In this document: positions 1 to 11,099 of the stretch, in pieces
Numbering within the stretch: the first letter of the stretch is position 1
Layout of the letters: every line of letters begins with the position of its first letter
Notes under the pieces: model-generated
The model's database searches: none
Told to the model about the DNA's origin: nothing
Seen by the model: the letters and a program-made list of their open reading frames with translations, nothing else
Position numbers and translations under genes: made by a program
Assembly: GCA_025526935.1 (NCBI GenBank)
Contig: JAHLKD010000007.1
Coordinates: 434,001-498,000, forward strand
Source: Cladochytrium replicatum
Lineage: Eukaryota > Chytridiomycota > Chytridiomycetes > Cladochytriales > Cladochytriaceae
Reading direction: 5' to 3'
Length of the DNA: 64,000 nucleotides

Positions 1-2714
1 TGCGGTCTATCCTGAAGTGCCCTATCCCATTTCGTATGTAGTTTTGGTGATAAATATCGATTTGACGACACTGACATAAATTTACTCCTCAGCGAACAAA
101 ACGCTCACCTTTCTGAAGCTGTTAGTGTCGCCACAGCTTGTTAGCCGAGAAAAACTGTTGGCGAAAGCACTTGCTTTTCAGCCACAAGCGAGTGGGGCTT
201 CAGTACGTTACCCAGTTTGCTTTGAGAAGTGTTGAATTCACATTATATGATCACAGTTGGAGTCGTCGATCTCTGTTGCCTCTGCCAACATTGTAGAGCA
301 ACTGCTCAGAGGAAAATTTTACAGTCCCTCCGATTCACGAGTTCGCGACTGGGTTTACCGCCAAATAATGAATCCGATGGCCTCCTATCGCTCCCTTGCT
401 AACATTATCGACATATACATTGAAAAGTACGTATTCAGTTTCACTTATTAACTTCAGTAGGCATGTGCTCATTTGGCTCCAGCTCAACAACGCAAATCTC
501 GTCTGAGCTCGTGGAGAAAGGGCTTACTGACGGGACATCAACGATTTTGACGTTACCATGGAAAAATCTTCTGGCGCTCATGGACGCGCCAACGTCGACG
601 CCAACTTGGGAACAAATGTTTTCGAGAGCTTGGATGTTGTTTTATCTCCTCCAATTCAACGTTGCCACTTTGAAAAATTCATCCGTAGAAAGAGGTGAGT
701 ATAAAGGTTATATTAGCGGGTGTGATGGTGACATTACTTGTCTAACAAGAACCATATCCCGACTCTATACTGTACAAAATTGACGTAAGAAGTCTATTGG
801 ATTTTTGTTTCACGGAGCGAAATGGGCTATTGGAGTCTATACACGGAAGACTGATTGCCTTGCTATCTTCTGAGGTCCCAGAGCTTCTTAATCAAGAAAC
901 TGGCTTTGAAACCGTCGAAGGGTGGTGAGTAAGTTCATATAATCACCGGCGTCATGTTTGATGGATATGCTGTAGCACATCAACAGCACGGAATTACCGC
1001 CAAATAAAGACACAGACTATCTTTGGCACTCTGCGGCCAACCCCCGAAACTATCTATCAGCTTTTACAGAAATGCTTGCAAGATGCTGAGAAAGCTGATG
1101 AAGGTTACATCTTCCAAATTGTTTGCAAGGGAATTTGCTGAACAGATCTATCATCAGCATTAAGGTACCTTTTGCATTTGGAGCCATCGAAGTTGGTTCG
1201 GTACGGCCCAGCTATAATCGATGGATTGCTTCCTGCTGCACTTCAGGCAGGGTGAGCGAGCTCCACTTCTTGACCACGAAGACTTGCTAAACTTTTAACA
1301 GGATTCGTCCAAGCTTACCCTATGGTCTTACAGAGCTTTGGCAAAAGTTGAACGAGTTCGTACCTGTACCACTTTGGGTCGAAACAACTCGACTTTTGCT
1401 CCCTCATTCGCAGCATTACGGCATGTGAGCTTACTTCAACGTACATTGCTGTCGTTATTCTAATCAATGTTCTAGTAATAACAATCTCGGGATTGATGAC
1501 ATCTTGGAAGACCCACTTATACTCTTGAAATGCCGACCTGAAGTGTTTCGAAGTGTCCCAATTTATAGCATCTTCTTGCAGGTATTTTGAGATATTGTTC
1601 CCTTTACTATGAGGTTCTTATCTGGGAATATTATAAGATGATGGGGAGATTTCTCTTGGCATCTCCGAATGCTCTACGAAGACGATTTCAGCGAGCTACT
1701 GCGAAGAATCAAATCAATGTTGGATATGAAACAAAATTAGTTTTTCAATTCTGGGTTCTCATGCTGGTTCTGTAGGCCGAGTTTACAGAGCAGAATTTGA
1801 GCGCAATGCTTTATGCCCAAGATCTTTCAGTAATGCAGTTTGTCTTGTCCGTTTGTGAGAGACGAGATGGTGACGAATTAGGTGAGCACCAAGAACTATC
1901 AAAAATTAATTTCAATTCCAAAATAGTTGCACTGCAAGATATCCTTCAGAGCATCCGCAGCTTGACATGTTCGTTTCTGCATCAGATGTTTGTTGAGCAA
2001 GAGCTCCGTGCAAAGCTTCTGCATTTCCAAACATACTCAGTTGAGCTATTACCCGTCACCGTGAAGCAAATCCCTTCTATGCGTACGAAGAAAAAAGGTG
2101 TGATTCTTTGAACTCTCGTTTCTAACAGTCTTTAGATTTTTGCATAGGGTTCATTGACGAGATGTTGAAATTGACAAACAAAGAGGTACATATATTTGCG
2201 CTCAAGCTAGCATCCCAATTATGGGCAAGATACCCTTTAGCATCCACGTAGGTTTTCTATCATACTCGTGACTATTTGACAAATAATCCCTTGCAGCTAC
2301 GAGCTCACTAGAAGCATCATATATCCCCAAATTCGAACAAAACTAGCCCCGCTCATTTCATACTCCCGACTCCTGAAAGAATGGATTGTGTCATCGGAAC
2401 CAGACGCTGTTTCCAAAGATGTGAGTTTGGCCCGGCCAAGTGCACCAGTCCCTCCGCCATCACTCCTGGAGGACACACAATACTTCTTAGAGGTAGTAAA
2501 CATGGTTGTGCCATTTTGTCGCACTTTTCCTGAATTATCGGACATGGGAGTCCGCATATTGCTTGGTAATAATGAGCTCGTGGCCTCGGTTGCTTTCTAA
2601 CGTACGCCTGAAACAGATGCAAATCCGGAAACAAACTTCGGCCCACTCTCTGAATGTTCCAAGAGCATCGGCTGTGCACTTCTTTCCATCCAACAGCCCC
2701 AAATACACGATTAA
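1..2714 (+). CDS. INTS2: Integrator complex subunit 2 (INTS2), 3' part
   Basis: Partial at the 5' end: the gene begins before the window. Integrator is a nuclear metazoan-type complex that cleaves nascent RNA at snRNA and many protein-coding genes and is tethered to RNA polymerase II. Spliced pieces match INTS2 in order: VRDWVYRQI and IIDIYIE near 335-425 (INTS2 has a DWIYRQL / DVYIN block), DPLILLKCRPEVFRSVPIY at about 1512-1565, then FLHQMFVEQELRAKLLHF and ELLPVTVKQIPSM at about 1973-2080. A final intron (about 2568-2618, with a CTAAC branch-like motif) leads to a short last exon and a TAA at 2712-2714. Without that splice the frame stops at 2600. Introns are 50-60 nt. Integrator is missing from the model yeasts but known in other eukaryotes. 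The family call is firm; exact exon edges in the first 2 kb are not. Confidence 0.85.
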
Positions 2715-2753
2715 TATTTATTTCCCACACTCGTATGTGGCGCGGCCTCATCC

Positions 2754-5700
2754 ATGGCCTTTGCACCGAACGCCCACCTCAGAGTCGCCCCGTGCGACAT
2801 CAGCCTGAAGATAGATTTGCCCGCCCACAAGAATCTGGATGTTCTCTCAAAATTATATACTATCCCCCAGAACACCATCACTACTCCTATTCCGCGATCG
2901 CTCGTGGACAAGTTCGAAAAATCGGAGATGCGATTGGACGAAACAACGAACCACAACAAGCCAGAGGTCGACCAACTCGATGCGTCCAAGCCCGGATTAG
3001 TGGTTGAGGATCTTTCTACGTACCAAAGTGATCAGGCTGTCGACGTTTCAGTTGAGATCAATCTATCACAAGGAGACTCGCTCCTTCATGCCCTTGTTTC
3101 GGCAGTCAATCAGCAGATTGACTCAACAGCGTTTGATATCAACAGAGCACGTGCAGATGCGTTGATACTGGCCGTTCGTTCGTTTGACATGATGGTTGGA
3201 CAACAGCTCGACGAAAAGTTGGCAGAGGAGGTGCGATCTGGTGAGAGCTCAGCAACCTGTCGCCAAAATAGAAAAATTTGTCCTAAATCCACTTCCTACC
3301 ATGCTGGATACTGAAAGCCGTCAAGAGCACCGAAAATCCATGGGAATCCTGTTCACAAGCTTACCGGTCGACAATATCCAAGTATACGATCCCACCTTCA
3401 AACTCGACGGAATTAAATGAGAAAGATGATGTTGGGGAGTTTCCAGCAATTCCGTTTGTGGGGATTGTACAGAATCGCTACGCACCGTTGCTCTTTGATT
3501 TGCTGCTCGAATTGGAAGGGTACTATGCCCAGTCTATTGACGCTGCTTGGACAAAGCACGAAGAGTCACTCCATTCTTTGAAACATCGGTAACTTAGATT
3601 GGAAGAGTTATGTCGAATGTACTGAAAAAGCTATTCTACATTAGACAGTCCACTGAAATGAATAATCTCGTCGAAGGTGTCACTTCGGTATCTCAGAACT
3701 CTGATGAAACTGCACTTGTTTCGACGCTTTCTCAGCGGCACATCGAAGAGGTCGAAGTTTTCCAAGCAACGTTCGAGAGTGAACTAGAATCCATAAATGT
3801 CGCCCAGAAAAAGGAATTCTCCCTACTGGTGAAGCATATGTTTGAACATCTTCAAAATCACCGGAAAGCGGACGCTAATAAGGACCATAGAAAGTCATTT
3901 TCTGCGACCACGAATGCTTCCGACATTCCTCCTCCACTCGGTGTTCATCGGCTTCGGTCGTCTTCTTCAATGTCGAGGATTTCTGAACAACAGCCTAAAT
4001 CATCTCCGGAGGAAGTTGCCTGGCAAATTCTTTCACCGTCTATCAGCACTCTTTCAAGTCCGTCATCGGAAGTTCAGACTCTGCTCCGAAGACTAACCGC
4101 ATCTGTGGACGAACAAAAACGTGCATTAGTTCCCGTGCCAACACCTCCTCCCCTATTGCCGCCTCGAGACGAAGGATCTCCAATCGTAACTTCATCACCG
4201 CTGATCCCTCCAGCCTCACCTGCAGAGGCTGTAGATCCAGCGAGAGAGGCGTTTGCTGCATATATCGAGGACATGAAGGTAGGCATTGCAAAAACTCACT
4301 GAAAGCTATGCTTAACGTTTCACCAGGCAAATGAAGGGCAGAAGTTCAACATGTTGAATGAGCTTAATAGTATGGGCTTCACTTTGGAGCACGCAGACGC
4401 AGCGCTCGAAATGACAAGGGGAAACATGGTATGATAATGACATGTGAGACTGTTCGTCCCAGCTTTTTATTCACTTTTATTGCAGGAACAAGCGGTATCA
4501 GTTTTGCTTGAACAACCAGCGCGTGTTACTCAGCATTCGTCGCAGAAGCTTCAGAATATAATAGCAAGGCGTCGTCAGCAGCAACAACAACAGCAGAATA
4601 ATCCCTTAGCCCTATTATCTCAGACAATCAACAGATCGTCATCTACGTTGTTCAAAGAGCTTGCTGGGATAGTGCGAGAAGCGAGCGAGAATGTTGGCGG
4701 AGGCAGTCCGCAAGCTCCCGTAGTTTCACCACGCACATCGACTCAAAGCACACCCACTCAGAGTCCGGGAGTCACCAGAAGACCAAGTAAGATTCATGGG
4801 TTTGGTTTGGGGCTTTCTGAACAACTTAATTTTAGGACCGCCTAGTATGTTCAATCCCTTGCGAAAGGTATCGAGCATTCTTGGGAAGGCACTGGGAATG
4901 GAGGACATGAACGATGTGGACGACTAGTGAGTTTGGCGTTCATTTTGGAAGCAACTCGATTTATGACCATTTATGAAGTCCTAACTCACCGAGCCGACGC
5001 GGCCCTAGCCTTGAAGATGCAGAGCTTTCAGAAACATTCATGATGCAGTTCGGGACGCAAGTTCGCACCATGTACAACCTTCGAATGGCTGTTTTGAATA
5101 ACGGAATGGGAGATGTGTTTCGGCCGATTATAGTCAAGGCAAAACGGGATGGACAGGAGCACGATGGGGAAGATGCCGAGGTCGCAGATATGATGGCAAG
5201 AACTATCGCTTATCGGGCACAGACAGCGAGTGCTTTGTATTCGAAGGATCTCACCGGTGCTGTTGTGCTGTTGAGCTCTAAAGATTTTGCAAGATATGGA
5301 TCCTCCAGATCCGTAAATAACGGTAGGTGAACATGTGTTGAAGTTTGGAACCAGCTGCTAACAGGTATCACAGAGCTCATTGGGAACTGTGTCCGATCGA
5401 CCGAGCTACATTTTACGGATATTCGAAAGCAGTTCGAGCAAGTTCGCAACAAGCTTCCAAAGGATGAGCATGGTGAACCGATCCTTAACGAAGGTTTGTC
5501 AACTTAATTTACTCGATGTACCTCAGTGCTGACTATGGCCGCAGGAGACTTCTTTGTTACACGGCACTCGAATCTTCCACTTGTTCATGTTGTTTTTCAC
5601 TTGATTTACAGCGATGAATGTGAGTGTGACAAGTATTTTCTAATTCGTGTGCTGACGTCTTTAAATATCAGCCAGCAAAGAGCTCACAAATCGTTCAGCG

Positions 5701-6078
5701 CTTCTGACTGGATACCGATCCGTTTTACGGCTAGCCCACCATTGTGGCGTGAACAACCTCACCATCCCTATTATTCTGCTTCCCGACGACACCGCTTTTT
5801 CCATCGACTCGAACGCAAACCCCGCCACCGTACTATATCGACGAGCTGAATTAGTTCTGAAAAGTACGAAAGCTATGATTACCGAGTTCTCACGTGCAGT
5901 TAAGCACGGCCGCGACAGCAGCGGGGTAGATGCTGATGCGAAAACATTCCAGTTTGTGCTTTCTCAGAGGTACAGCGTTATGATGGGCCGTCCGACAACC
6001 CAAGGGACAGCTGACGCAGTGGTGGAAGGTTTTGGTGCAGTGCGCGGAGCATTGGTGGACGTATTTCGTGCATCCTAA
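2754..6078 (+). CDS. FERRY3: FERRY3 / C12orf4 homolog with internal UBA domain
   Basis: FERRY3 (C12orf4) belongs to the Rab5 effector complex FERRY, which links mRNAs to early endosomes in mammals. I assemble 11 exons: 2754-3240, 3272-3381, 3422-3588, 3645-4278, 4327-4428, 4486-4786, 4836-4926, 5009-5322, 5365-5493, 5545-5619 and 5672-6078. These close in frame to 938 aa; the human protein is about 550 aa. The C-terminal DUF2362 region is clear: GDFFVTRHSNLPLVHVVFHL, then RSVLRLAHHCGVNNLTIPII and RRAELVLKSTKAMITEF. The middle is low-complexity (Pro/Ser and a 7-Gln run near 4580). A textbook UBA domain is encoded at about 4350-4510 (NSMGFTLEHADAALEMTRGN, then AVSVLLEQP). The 31-nt first intron is unusually short, and a 22-nt alternative also keeps frame. 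The ATG lies only 39 bp after the INTS2 stop. Confidence 0.85.
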
Positions 6079-6279
6079 TTTTGTATTACAAAAAGTGAGA
6101 ACAGCTTTTCCGTGACAAGGTTGACAGAAAAAGACATCCAAAATAGTATCTTGTTTCATACCACAGAATGAAGAAGCTTACTGCAAAACAGTAGAAAAAG
6201 GTTTGCAAACCAGCTATCATGCTAAACGACACCTGAGAATATGACATTCGGTTAACCTCGCGTACGCTTAGAACCCCAT
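6079..6279. other. Intergenic, FERRY3 3' flank
   Basis: Short AT-rich stretch after the FERRY3 stop. No gene or RNA is recognised. It leads into a region of broken minus-strand coding fragments. Confidence 0.4.
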
Positions 6280-7660
6280 TCACCCCGAACCGTGACGGTT
6301 AACCTGCAAACGCTTGTCGCCGTTCGGTGGAATAAATTCCAATAGGTCGTGGACCATTGGAGCGAACTTTCGACGGATGCATTTCGTTGTCCTTGGGAAG
6401 TTGTGATCTGGTGTCGAGGGCGATTCGAAAGCCTGGCGCAACTTCCCCAAACTCCTTTCTCCCTCTGTGTCAGTAATGACTGTGGCTGCGACCCATCGCC
6501 TGGAGTCAAGATAGTCGGTCCAAATTCCATTTGGTGAGATCATTTCTCGACAGTATGCATTGAGTAAAGGATAATTAGACATCTTTGTCCCTTCGCCATC
6601 TTCCCGTTGACTAAAGTCCAATCGTCACTTTTTCCAGTACCTGGAAGTCTTTTGTATTGGTTAAACCCTCGACTGAAACACCTTCTCCAAATCTTCCGCC
6701 GAGAATTCAAGATCGGAGTAATTTGCCGATGACACTCTTTCTCTGCAGCGTTCATGAAAGTTTTCCTGCCCTGACCTGGTGTTTTGCGCTCTTCTTTCGC
6801 ATGTTTTCGTGACGGGTTCTCAGCTGTGGTATACTGTCTGAAAAATTCTGCCTTGATCTTTTTGGAGCCGCCGCCCCCATTTGTATGGCTTCATCAGTCC
6901 ACATAGCAGAATCTCCATTTCAATCCGCCACACCGTTTAGTTCATGGGTATCTGATCCGACGTTTTTGAGCCCTTCGTAATCCCATTTTTCAGCAAATAG
7001 CTCATTCATTGGTCTATCGTTTCTCAGGTTCAAGCTGTGCCTCTTTCTCTGCTGCGAAACTAAAGCTTCTTCCTCGTTCGCAATGCTCGAACTTTTCAAC
7101 GCTCCGTAAGCTACGTTTTTTGGAAGTTTGACTGCATACAATCCGTATAGACAGTGTTTAGCTGGAGCCAGATCGAAACAGATTCTCCTGACCTTCCGAA
7201 TCAAAGAGTTAGCTGCGAAACAGAAAATGCATTTCCCAAAGCGTCCAAAGGTTTTACATACGTCGGCTGACGTATATAGCCTTGCGGTTCAACCTGGGAT
7301 CTGCATAACGATGAAGTAACGTCGCCTAGAAACGACTTGACTTACCGTGGCTAACAAGCTGCACTGTTCGTAAAAATGCCGCATAAATCTTGAAGCAGCT
7401 ATGGAATCAAGCCATTCTCTGATCCCAAGCACAGGTGAAATCAGGTGCACGACATTGGTGGACGGTTGGGTATGGTGCGCAGCCCTACTTTCCAGCCTAC
7501 GGTTGAAACCCACCGTGTCTTGATCGCCTATGGCACCTTCAAAGAGAAGTAAACCGCTGCTGGTCACATATATTGTCGCAGAGCGGCCAAATTGGCCTGC
7601 CCTTAAGAACTCTTGTTTAGTTGGCGTGCAACACGAACAACGGACTGAAGTTAACAACCC
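6280..7660 (-). pseudogene. Unrecognised minus-strand coding fragments (decayed or intron-rich)
   Basis: Several stretches with protein-like composition lie on the minus strand in changing frames. In reading order they are about 7657-7289 (with GIREWLDSIAASRFMRHFY), 7204-6920 (with CFDLAPAKHCLYGLYAVKLP), 6755-6540 and 6621-6280 (with SPNGIWTDYLDSRRWVAATV). Some frame changes sit at possible GT/AG introns, but I could not build one continuous model and I recognise no family. A GTGKS pentapeptide near 6640 is not followed by a P-loop fold pattern. Together with the fragments at 8.1-8.9 and 9.7-10.65 kb this may be one large gene or the remains of several. Decay is favoured because no long frame survives in 4.5 kb, unlike every neighbouring gene. 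Confidence 0.3.
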
Positions 7661-8101
7661 TCAGTGTTCGGGAATGCTAGTTAATCATGTTGAAACCAAC
7701 CTCAATTATGTTTGGCTTCCCAACAACAGAAAATATCAGACGCGGTTTGCGCCATATATAATCTGATGTACATGCATCTGTTGTTGATTTGATCTTGCAG
7801 TCCATTTCGGAGACCCCTGCACGTCGAAGCTACAGATATCCATAGAATTTATTTCAGTCGGCGACTTCAATCAGTTACGCGTGCGGTGCAATTCTTCAGG
7901 TCATGCACATCTACTGCAATGGGTTGGGGAATTCGGACACGCTCCTGCATCTTGGTATTCGGTGAAAGAAACAGGAAGGAAAATCTCTTCCAGAGAGCGC
8001 AACACTATGCTTCGTGACATGAATCAATGCATTCTCACGACAGTGCTCATGCCCATAGAGTTCAGGAATATCGGATATCAGACCACAGTTGATCCAATGC
8101 T

Positions 8102-8932
8102 TTATGGCAGGGGAACAGAACTAAAAAAAAAAGAAGGGAATAGCCATGTGTCCGGGATGAACCAATCACCCCACATGTTCTTGCCCAACGTACAATGCAA
8201 ATCAGAGCTGGGTGCTAAGAAGGGTATTCCCGCATACAAGCCTGCAATAAGCGAGCTTTCATGAATCCGGTTGGATCGCAAACGATGTCGGCACCACATC
8301 GAATTGTGATTCGTTGTTTGGTCGATATTTAACGATAAGAACACTGTCACTCTCTCTGAGCTCCACAGCATCCTCACCATCGTCCGATGCGAGTATCTCT
8401 CGGATCATATGTAAGCGCAATGTGCGTTCCTCTTCGGCAACCTCTTTAAGTTGTCCGTTCTCTCAGTCCATGAGACATAGATAGATATCAGAGGAATCTG
8501 TAGAAATTTCTGGTATGGCATGCGATCGAAACTCAAAAACTCCCTGAAAGTTTCAGGACCTTTCAGACGAGTCTCTATGTGCCTTCTGACAACATCTCGG
8601 GCAAACCAATCCGCGAAAACTTCGTGAGACTTCAACTTGTCAACGCAAAAATGACCAATCTTTCGTGCAAATGATTGCATGAATGTCCACTATTACGTTG
8701 TCCTGTGTGATCGCATTGAGAGACTGGATGCGGCAAACATGCTCCACAAATAACCATAGATATCCGCTGGATAATCCCAACTATTTTCATCGAGGGGCCA
8801 GAGAATAGTGTCATCACCAGCTTTTCTGGATAAGATTGTGAAGCTCATCTTCGAACGTTTCCAGACACCGTCCTCAAATTGTAACTTACGTTTCTCAACC
8901 ACGAGTGCGCCATGCAAGACTTTCAGTTCCAT
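8102..8932 (-). pseudogene. Unrecognised minus-strand coding fragments
   Basis: Open minus-strand pieces follow each other from 8932 downwards. One starts MELKVLHGALVVEKRKLQFE and continues to a WDYPADIYGYLWSMF stretch; another lies at 8680-8405 (with DVVRRHIETRLKGPETFREF); another at 8380-8102. They overlap in different frames with no convincing splice sites at every junction. No known domain is recognised; a weak likeness of the last piece to UDP-glycosyltransferases (LYAGIPFLAP) was not accepted. They look like parts of the same lineage-specific family as the flanking fragments. Confidence 0.3.
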
Positions 8933-8988
8933 GCCGATTGTACAACCAAGTAATTGTTGAACTTCATCATTGACTTGGAAAGATTCTC

Positions 8989-9066
8989 ACGCTGACTTCA
9001 AAACTGTCTTGTATCAGTCACGAAGAGACGCTGACTTCAAAACTACCTTGTAACAGTCGTAAAGTC
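8989..9066. repeat. Two-copy tandem repeat, about 39 bp unit
   Basis: Two adjacent imperfect copies of a unit that begins ACGCTGACTTCAAAACT, at about 8989-9027 and 9028-9066. They differ at a few bases in the second half. It sits between minus-strand coding fragments and has no assigned function. Confidence 0.7.
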
Positions 9067-9750
9067 TCTTTGCTTCTATCTTCAGGCATAAATGTTTGTG
9101 GATATCGATTTACTGAATTTTCAGAGATATATCTCCCGTGTAGAGAATTCACATTCGAATTGCCAGCCCGCTTCATTTTTCATATGATCTTGCCGAAACT
9201 AGTCACATCCAGAGTGAACAGTATTCTATATGCTTGCACAAAGGTTTCCTGGCATTTGAATCCATTTTTCAAGCGGAGATCCGTCATCTGATCCAGTTAA
9301 GAGAACCATGCCGCGCGGATCGCTGAAAGAGATCTGATTAACTGTCATTCGAACCAATGAGACATCAGAATCCAATGAAACAACATTCTGATGTCTTCAC
9401 GATTGAAGTCGGGTGAACGTATATCTACACGAAAGGTGTTGTAATCACTGTGAGCAAAGTACTTCCCCCAATCTATTTCTGTTCGGATTGTCGTTTGCTA
9501 GTTGTGAGACTTCTTGTATAAGCTTCCGCAGTTCTGAGGGGAAGAAACGGTCTGAAACCTGCTATAATCAACCGTTCTTTTCCATCTCGGCCCCATTTGC
9601 TGTTATTTTATGAACTAGATCAATGTCATCACCAGTAGCTAGCACAAGGAATTGCGCGTCTTTCACATGTGCTCGACCATGACTTTGAAGGAATGAGGAG
9701 GAAGGTCAAATGAAGGACAAAAATGCAAGAAGGGACATCCAAACGCTCCT
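9067..9750. other. Gene-poor stretch with short minus-strand fragments
   Basis: No complete gene is supported. Minus-strand frames contain short protein-like runs such as FLVLATGDDIDLVHKIT (about 9660-9605) and DYNTFRVDIRSPDFNREDI (about 9430-9370), each broken by stops. They look like a continuation of the decayed region on either side. Confidence 0.3.
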
Positions 9751-10653
9751 TCAAGACGCTAAAGAATGATAGAGGCTACGAGCAATCGAATCAACCCTTT
9801 TGACAAGTTTTTGATGAATGGCCGTTGTTCGTCGTCCATGACATCCCATCGAATCCATTTTGACAGACGATACATTTTTGGTGCAAAATCGAGTCGACTC
9901 AATCTCACAGAGCTTGCAACGCTTCGACACAAGCAAACGCGCGGTTTCCCGCACTCGTACAAATAGGATTCCTCCAAAATCAGCGTGTTTCTGCCTCAGA
10001 GCTTTTCTTCCAACACCTCCCCAAGTTTCTTGGTCTTGGCTGGTAAGCCTCCAGAGAATGTGCACCGTTCGCCGGCATTGTCTACAACCTCACGGAATTG
10101 TTTGAGCATATCTTGCAACTTTTGGTTTGGGATGCGCGGAAGTTTGTGCAAGTATTCATGGAGCTGCTTAATACTGTGGGCCTAAAGTTTCGCTGAAATC
10201 GTTGCAATCGGCGTCAAAAGGTTTGCATCTTTTGCTCTGGCTTCATCTTCGCCGAGAAAGTGCCGCCCTTCTGCCAATCGCCAGTAAGGAGTTGGGATGA
10301 AGCGATCCGCATGTACGCTTAAACTTCGTTGCTCAATCATGGCACAATCCTCGGGAAGCTCCGCTTGATTGAGCACACATCGCCATCTCATCGAAGTGCG
10401 TTGTTAACAGGGCTTTAAACTGCATTTCTTCACGTGAATACTCAAACGGAACGTGTTCAGGTGGATGAGCTGTCACCTCTTCTTTTTCATTTCCTCCAAT
10501 GTTTCGTGCGGGGATATGACAGAAGCTTGAACATGTCGTATATCTTTGGTGTGGATGGAGATGCAGTGAAACTGAACACAGCAAGTCCATGGGCGGAAGT
10601 GCCATACGATCAAGGTTTGACGGGTTGGCTGGAGCTTTTTTGAGCTTGCTCAA
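9751..10653 (-). pseudogene. Unrecognised minus-strand coding fragments
   Basis: Reading down from 10653, the minus strand offers a frame ending in FEYSREEMQFKALLTTHFDE, then 10391-10182 (HADRFIPTPYWRLAEGRHFL). After an in-frame TAG it continues with QLHEYLHKLPRIPNQKLQDM and an Arg/Lys-rich stretch to about 10005, then YRLSKWIRWDVMDDEQRPF at about 9850. Amino-acid composition is globular-protein-like and Leu/Lys-rich, which argues for former or intron-split coding sequence. No family is recognised, and the stops and frame changes do not fall consistently at splice sites. Confidence 0.3.
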
Positions 10654-10911
10654 AAAATTGTCTTACTGCTTTTCCTTTTTGTGGACAAATTTCCAGTTGT
10701 ATCTTGGAATAACTATGCTCTTTAATGGCATGATGGCTCTCGTTGAACATGATCACGCTTGCCTCTGTGATCATCCAAGGATAGCGGACAGAGATCCCGC
10801 AGTGATAAGTACCACATGGGCTTTCGTTTCTAGGCCCGGTGATGAAAAGCTTTAACTATTCGCACATCGGATAGGCTAAATTCATAAGCAACCGATCTAA
10901 AAGAAAAAAAG

Positions 10912-10971
10912 ATGGATGAGACAGCAAGCTGCCAGTGTCCGTGTCAATTTACTCACCTGCGACCTTTGTGA
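10912..10971 (+). promoter_or_regulatory. Possible upstream ORF before the AdoMet decarboxylase gene
   Basis: A 19-codon ATG-to-TGA frame (MDETASCQCPCQFTHLRPL) begins 188 bp before the AdoMetDC start. AdoMet decarboxylase mRNAs in animals and plants carry regulatory uORFs that respond to polyamines, so an upstream ATG here is worth noting. Nothing shows that this stretch is in the 5' UTR, and the peptide does not match a known uORF peptide. Confidence 0.2.
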
Positions 10972-11099
10972 TGTAATCAGCCTGCCGATAAACCAAAGGT
11001 ATTTAAGTGTGATCCACCACGAAATGGCACCTATTTTCCCCCAAATCAAACAAATCCAAATCTCAGCCCTGTGCTCACGTGACTGCTGTTTTTCAAAAA

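Noticed and set aside
3230-3430. Apparent double frameshift in the FERRY3 homolog
   Set aside because: Two short GT-AG introns restore one frame through the entire gene, and the conserved C-terminal half confirms it is intact.
6600-6680. GTGKS P-loop-like peptide on the minus strand
   Set aside because: No Walker B, no surrounding beta-strand/helix pattern and a broken frame; probably chance.
8150-8270. UDP-glycosyltransferase-like LYAGIPFLAP on the minus strand
   Set aside because: The flanking donor-binding motif (HCG...Q) is missing and the frame is short; similarity too weak.
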